A stretch of DNA of 64,000 nucleotides from Branchiostoma lanceolatum (lineage: Eukaryota > Chordata > Leptocardii > Amphioxiformes > Branchiostomatidae): NCBI RefSeq assembly GCF_035083965.1, contig NC_089722.1:23892142-23956141 (forward strand), given 5' to 3'. Shown piece after piece: positions 58,901 through 64,000 of the stretch (position 1 is the first letter of the stretch; each line of letters opens with the position of its first letter). The notes beneath the pieces are model-generated. The model had not been told where the DNA came from. It did no database searches and saw only the letters and a list, made by a program, of their open reading frames with translations. The translations under genes were made by a program, and so were the position numbers.

Positions 58901-60991
58901 TGTCAGGACAAAGGATGACAGAGTCAACAAACCTGAACCACAAATTGACAAATGTTTGCTAAGTGGCGGTTTGTGGCAAAATGTTGGTCTGTTGTAGAAT
59001 AGTTAATGGCAATTTCAAATCACGTTGAAGTGTTTTAGTTGTATATGGTTTATAGTTAAACTGGTTATATGGGTAAAAGGAGGTTGCCGTAGTTCCACCT
59101 AGTCCATATAAAAAGTCTTGCTCTACCAAATACAGCTATATATTCAAGGGTGTGCCTGTCATGTATCGGCCTTGTCAGCCTGCAACTAATGAGGACAAAG
59201 CCCTTGAATATTTGTTTGCAAAGCCAAGTCAAGAATTGTTATATTCATGGAGACCTACCCAAATCTTTAAATTTGCATTGGTTCTGCTTTTAACTCAGTC
59301 TTTCAGAAGTTACACTTTGTAGGTATGTCAGTCTTGCTGACGTAGCCTTTCTCTGCTTGTTGCTATCAGCATATCTCTCACCTGGACAGCCTTATTCATG
59401 AAAAGGCATGTGTGATGCAGTTAACATTGTAAGTGGGGGGCAAACAACATGTAGATGGTGTGACAACAGACACAGCAGATAAGTGGTTGTAATTGTAACA
59501 GGTGCAATCAAAATTTAAAACATAGACTGTGTGGGATCACGTGGTGTAGCCTAGGTGCCATCCTCCATAGTAATCACTGGCTCAATCTTTTTGCTTGCTA
59601 ACCATGGATTGCAAGCAAAAAGATTGAGCCAGTGGGGGATGGCACCCAGGCTACACATGGTGTGAGCGACAAAGAAAGCTAGTTTGTTACTTTGTATAAC
59701 CCCCCTCACCTTTCTCCTGACAAAGTCCACAGTCTGGTGGGTGTGCATCAGCTGGTATGTGTTCCTCACCTGGTCTGTGTGACTGTTGGTCTGTGAGAAA
59801 AAGACAGTCAGGTCATGAGAAAATGGGAGTATGCAGTATTCAATTAAAAGGGTAAAATGATACGAAGGTAAGGGATACATTGTATGTGTATTGGGCAGAA
59901 AAGATAGATGTGAATACTGTTATCTATAAAAATGTTTATCTCTCAATAGACATGCAAGCTGAGGTATTGGTGTAAGTGACAGACTTACCTCTTCAGATTT
60001 TTGATTACAGACCTGAATAACAGGATAATATCATCAATCAAATGTCAATCATGAGACAGAATTTGAAGAGAATTGACAAGAGCATAATTGCCATCATTAT
60101 CATGATTCATCACATACGCATCCCTTTTCAGCAGATGCCATCATTATGAATTAATTATCACCACCATCATTACCAACCAATAATCAGACAGATATTCAAT
60201 GTTAGAGAAGGAAGATTCTGTAAAGTCTTGCATGTCAGGAAAAGTGATTAACAAGAGAACACTAGCAGTAATTTTGCAAACAATTTTATCATAATCATAT
60301 ATATATATATGATGAGGCACAGTTGTGTTGGTTAAAACATCACTTTCTTCTTATACTCTTAGACGATGAGGTTGGCATACAGTCGGAAGTTGAATGTCCG
60401 CTTTACTCATACTCATGTGACCTATTAAATTATTACAAGCCTGGGGCAAGCAAGCAAGGATGTTGTAAAATATAACGTCCTTGTCTGGAGGTTTGGTGAC
60501 GCAACAACAAATGAAACATCGATGGTGTTCTGTTTACAGCCACGTTTTCTGTGTGCATGTTGGTTTCTAGAAGGACTGATTAATACCTCGAAGTTTCTGA
60601 AATTCGGATCGCACCCTTCCATGTCAGGACGGAAGACGGGAGAAGGATCCAAGATGGTCTGCAACAAAAATAACAAACCAAAATTATGTTGGAGGGGCGG
60701 ACAGTGTGCACAGTTCAGGTTTTAGCGTTAAGCCTACGAAACGATTTCATTCTTAGTCCAAATTCAGTTTCCTAAAGCAGTCTACGACCAGATAAGTTAG
60801 CATCTTTCCCTTTCAATTGACCTTTCACCTGATTTTTTCACAAACATCTCGTGCCATGCCGTGTGATCAAGATCTATCAACCTTGAGGAAAAAACAACGG
60901 GCCCTCCCCACACAGTCGAACTCTTTGTTCCTTTACGGCCCAAATATCAATGTCAAACACTTCAACCAGTGCTCTCGCAACTTACCGTCAT
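52909..60991 (-). CDS. MIOX: myo-inositol oxygenase
   Basis: Twelve coding exons, in transcript order: 60991-60986, 60658-60587, 60012-59989, 59790-59710, 58233-58141, 57936-57867, 57751-57684, 57063-56954, 54904-54837, 53979-53930, 53597-53485, 53017-52909. Every junction is GT-AG and in phase, giving 287 residues against 285 in human. MIOX is a cytosolic mixed-valent di-iron enzyme that cleaves myo-inositol with O2 to D-glucuronate. All iron ligands are visible in HD-domain order: His in IYHAFQTAE, His-Asp in GLIHDAGK (with the substrate-contact Lys), His in SWGHDEYMY, His in IRFHSFYPWH and Asp in NKFDLY. Also conserved: QLMHTHQTVDFVRRK, LVDESDPD, WGEPQWCVVGDTFPTGC and the C-terminal YYQGLIDKYIPGKLRW. 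The first exon contributes only Met-Thr and exon 3 is a 24-nt microexon. Two hairpin MITEs sit in its introns. Confidence 0.96.
54254..54474. mobile_element. hairpin MITE with TAGCC/GGCTA ends (copy 3)
   Basis: 221 bp, in the MIOX intron between 53979 and 54837. Ends TAGCCTCCATA and TATGGAGGCTA, with inner arms matching through TGATGACTTCTTTTTG and GTTTGTGCAGTCGGCC. No clean 9-bp duplication; ATTTTG occurs on both sides, offset by one base. Longest of the four copies and unlike the others inside. Confidence 0.65.
59547..59653. mobile_element. hairpin MITE with TAGCC/GGCTA ends (copy 4)
   Basis: 107 bp in the MIOX intron between 58233 and 59710. The arms TAGCCTAGGTGCCATCC and GGATGGCACCCAGGCTA pair, as does CACTGGCTCAATCTTTTTGC with its complement. 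Flanks CACGTGGTG (59538-59546) and CACATGGTG (59654-59662) form a 9-bp duplication with one mismatch. Confidence 0.72.
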
Positions 60992-61139
60992 CTTTCCCGA
61001 TAGTTTATAGGCTCAGATTGTGCACAATAAATCGTTGAGAAGGCTGAGATATCGACAACACACACTGCGCAAATGTCTGTCTTTCTTGACAAAATTGTGT
61101 GTTTACTTCGCAGCCTCGAGTTACGCAAGACCTCGAGCT

Positions 61140-61290
61140 CATATCTCCCTCTCTGATTGGTCAAAATTTGAGACACACCTCCAAATCCTTGCTCCTGATT
61201 GGTGAAATTGCTACGTCATTTTGCTCTCGACAAATTACCTGCTTGTTTACATCACCTGATAAAAGTCTGCACCTCTGATTGGCTAATCAC
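61140..61290 (-). promoter_or_regulatory. probable MIOX promoter with three CCAAT boxes
   Basis: On the minus strand CCAATCAG occurs at about 61160-61153, 61202-61195 and 61282-61275, about 165, 207 and 287 bases upstream of the MIOX ATG. CCAATCAG is the NF-Y consensus, and such boxes usually lie 60-150 bases from a start site. The transcription start is not defined, and a role for the same boxes in the divergent SFSWAP gene is possible but less likely. Confidence 0.45.
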
Positions 61291-61779
61291 TGGAAACGCC
61301 CCCAGTAGATACCCAGACCGGTTTGTACCTGTTCGCGCCGGCCGGCAGCTGAGTTTGGCTTTGGTAGTCTCCACCAGACTCCTTTGGTTCTCGGAAAAAG
61401 AATACTGTAGCTGGCCAGATAGGGTGAATAGTATCTCCCGGCGAGGATGCAAATGGTTGTAAATACGTAACTCTAAGACAGGATAACTTCTCTAGCTAAT
61501 TGTCCAACCTATTAGCCTGAATTTCGACTGTTATTCACACATCCAAGGAGTCTGGTGGAGACTTTTTTGACACATGTGCGGGCTTAGAGAGGAGAGGCAT
61601 AAATCATTTGGCACGATATTAAAGTTGCTTCTGAGTAACTGATCCAACTCTGATTTGGTATAACAAAGGGGATAAAATCTAGAAGAGAGTGTACTTGCAT
61701 ATTCCAGCCAAAGGCTTGAAATTTTTGATTTCACGAAAGCTGTGAAGTTGAGACAAAGAATATGTAATATTTACAGATC

Positions 61780-62311
61780 ATGCCCGTAGCCAGGGGGGGT
61801 TCGGGGGGTTCGGACGAACCCCCCCATTGGCTTGAAGGTCCACTTTCACAGGCTTGAAGGTCCACTTTTTAATGTTCAAGTTTTTTTCAAGGTGGACTTA
61901 TTTGTATCACCAGCAATGCCACTGAGGCTAGGATCCTAGAAAAAACTTTGTCTCTGATTTTTCCTCTGAAATTCTCTCAAAAACACAGGAAATGCCCTTT
62001 CAGAAGGTTCAAGGGTCCACTTTTTAACGTCCAAGGGTTTTTTTTTCAAGGTGGATCTATTTGTATCACCAACGGAGCTGAAATCCTAGAAAAACTGCTA
62101 ACTTTGTCTCTGATTTCTTCCTTTGAAATCCTCTCAAAAACACAGGAAAAGCCATATCAGAAGGTTCAAATTTTAAAATTTCCCGGGGGGGCATACCCCC
62201 GGACCCCCCTAGGAAGCTCGCGCCTGCGGCGCTCGTCTCACGCCTACGGCGCTCGCTGGTCCCTTCAAAATTAAAAAGAACCCCCCCATTCAAATTCCTG
62301 GCTACGGGCAT
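61780..62311. mobile_element. DNA transposon remnant with ATGCCCGTAGCCAGG inverted ends
   Basis: The left end ATGCCCGTAGCCAGG (61780) is exactly mirrored by CCTGGCTACGGGCAT ending at 62311. Just inside both ends are runs of G or C with GAACCCCCC words. The interior holds about two tandem ~180-bp units sharing AAGGTTCAAGGGTCCACTTT-type and CTCTCAAAAACACAGGAAA words. ORFs of 108 and 115 codons across it show no transposase features. It lies between MIOX and SFSWAP. Confidence 0.7.
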
Positions 62312-63178
62312 GCAGATATGCAGGAAACCATGCAAGGCTTGCAAACAGTTGATACACATCAGCAGGTCTTTTTCCATTGGCACAGAGCGGAAAATTGGTC
62401 CAGGTAAACCCAAGGAGGTTTAATGGTAAACCACAGTTGCCATAGGAGTGACTAGAGTAGAGGTTCTGGAAATTGTCACAGCTCGATTGAGAATATTCTG
62501 TGATTGATTAAAGGCCATTAATTGTGAACACAGGCACATGTTGCAGGATGACGATTTCATATAGTTCAGACGAAGTCCCCAGCGTGGTCGACAGTCTGTC
62601 TTGAAGTGACCTTGAAGTGTGTGTTCAAACCCGCAAACCACACGTACACATGGTCACATCACATTTGTGAAGACATTCAATATAAAGTGAGACGCTTTTA
62701 CTCCATTGACCTTTATACAGCATTCTCACACTCTATGCTCACTAGATCTGTTGTAACAATTAACCAGGCATAAATCAAGCTGAACCAGTTAAAAAGGTGT
62801 GTCATGCTTGGCGGGCTTTTGCAGGAAAATAGCCCGAGGAAAAGTTTCAACCCTCCCGGAGCCTTACTCAGTTTTTCCGTTCTCAGCAGCTGAATAATGG
62901 AAAATTCCACTGAAGGGGCGACAACGATTGTGTTATGGGTATGGTCAGCCTTCGCTCCCGTGTTATTCCCACGTTGATTAAAGTCTTATACATTTAATTC
63001 ACGGTTAATATTGTCAAGCAAGAATGCAGTTATATCCCCAGGTGTTTTGATTGTTTTGTGTGGGTGGAAGTTAGCAACTGTTATAAGACTTCGCCCCCGG
63101 ATTCTAGTGGTACGGTCCAGAATCAAAATGCCGCCATGTTGATGGCATCACCCCTGTCGAAGCGGGAGCGGATAAACA

Positions 63179-63390
63179 ATGGCCCTGAAGAAACCAGTGC
63201 CGGTCCAGACCTCTTCTTCCTACCGCCAGTCCCGCAAGATCGCCAGACGAGAAGATGAGGAGAAGCCAGAGGAGCTGCTGGTGTTCGGCTACGCCGCCAA
63301 GCTGTTCCGAGACGACGAGAAGGCCCGGTACCTGGACCGGGGGAAGCACCTCATCCCGTGGATGGGCGACACGAGTTTGATGATCGACAG
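63179..63390 (+). CDS. SFSWAP: SFSWAP (suppressor of white-apricot) first coding exon, partial gene
   Basis: The exon encodes 70 codons plus two bases up to the donor CGACAG|GTCTGT at 63390/63391. After a short basic leader ([14 protein letters not shown]) it carries the conserved SWAP N-terminus: [20 protein letters not shown], then [10 protein letters not shown] and LMIDR. This is the start of the DRY_EERY domain, where human SFSWAP has [15 protein letters not shown] and [14 protein letters not shown] is a nuclear RS-type regulator of alternative splicing. The rest of the gene (SURP and RS regions) is beyond 64000. The donor is not the strong GTAAGT type, and reading through it gives a stop at 63446-63448. 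Two ATGs (63128, 63136) precede the start out of frame. Confidence 0.9.
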
Positions 63391-64000
63391 GTCTGTTGAA
63401 ATCTCCCGCCGGCAGACCTTTTACTTGAGAATCTTCAGCGACCGTTGATCGAGAATACAGAGTAGCCTTTAAAAGGTTATTTGCATAATTCCAGTGTAGT
63501 CCTATTTGTGTACGTGTGAAAAAAAGCCGAAAAGAAAGAGACGGTCACTATTTTAACATCACGCCAGCTGAGACTAACCGATGCTTTAGTGTAAAATGCT
63601 CGAGGTAAATGTGGGCCAAACCAAACCACACTTCCCTCGCCACGTTGATGTGCTGTGCTATTAACTCTCGCCAGCTTTTCTCTACAGACTTGGGCAGACA
63701 GAAGGGAGTGGCAGACTGCATCTTTTCTGTTTCTTTTCTTTTTTCCCCTCCCTTTTGAATCCATCTAAAATGTTTCCAGGATTTGTTTAGGTCTCACACC
63801 AGGCAGGATGTGAGAAGGACAAGTAGGGGGAAGCTGCAAAGCCAGAGACAAAGCAGCAGTGCGTGAAGTCATGGGAGAAATACAGGTGACAGATCATACG
63901 TGGGATGGTAACTATAACACATGAAATGTCGTATATAGACTATACGATTCCTTCTGTTCAGTTCCTCCCAGGACTTGAAGCTGTGTGGCAGTTATTTGAT
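63391..64000 (+). other. start of SFSWAP intron 1
   Basis: No second coding exon continuing the SWAP domain (expected to start with a codon for Tyr-Asp) is seen before the window end. The minus-strand ORF at 63477-63764 has no family features. Confidence 0.5.

Noticed and set aside
61948-62413. ORFs of 108 and 115 codons as a possible transposase
   Set aside because: They read across tandem non-coding units of a transposon remnant and show no catalytic motif.

Overview
The window reads as animal nuclear DNA, most likely from a lancelet (Branchiostoma). Genes are split by many short GT-AG introns. An alpha-2,8-sialyltransferase-type gene argues for a deuterostome. The sequence is rich in TACATGTA-type words, small fold-back transposons and microsatellites. 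The species call is inference. No bacterial, viral or CRISPR features were seen. Exons below were assembled by reading splice sites and checking codon phase across every junction.

Layout. (1) 1-8125: repeat-rich DNA with no coding exon, upstream of or within a first intron. (2) 8126-17330 (+): a ZDHHC5/ZDHHC8-type palmitoyltransferase without its first exon. It has two phase-compatible terminal exons, each ending in a different PDZ ligand, and a probable long 3' UTR to about 20.4 kb. (3) 20.4-30.1 kb: mostly non-coding, with a Z-DNA-type repeat, one copy of a dispersed repeat, a CpG-rich stretch and one possible single-exon ORF (-). (4) 30162-32099 (+): a two-exon gene for a small acidic protein with an N-myristoylation signal, family not recognised. 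(5) 35138-39846 (+): an ST8Sia-like sialyltransferase in nine coding exons, with a 26-bp minisatellite filling intron 7. (6) 41245-49111 (+): VMP1 in 13 coding exons, with an N-terminal extension that carries a SAP motif. (7) 52909-60991 (-): myo-inositol oxygenase, complete in 12 coding exons. (8) 63179 onward (+): first coding exon of an SFSWAP (suppressor of white-apricot) homologue, cut by the window end.

The genes do not form one pathway. ZDHHC5/8 (protein acylation), the predicted myristoylated protein, ST8Sia (Golgi sialylation) and VMP1 (ER scramblase, autophagy) are all membrane-linked, but this looks incidental. VMP1 and MIOX converge tail to tail; MIOX and SFSWAP are head to head about 2.2 kb apart.

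Main points for follow-up: alternative PDZ-ligand terminal exons in the palmitoyltransferase; a SAP motif fused to VMP1; four hairpin transposons with TAGCC/GGCTA ends, three with 9-bp target duplications; the orphan myristoylated protein; paired octamer motifs at a fixed 17-bp spacing; and a DR1-rich stretch in the probable ZDHHC 3' UTR.
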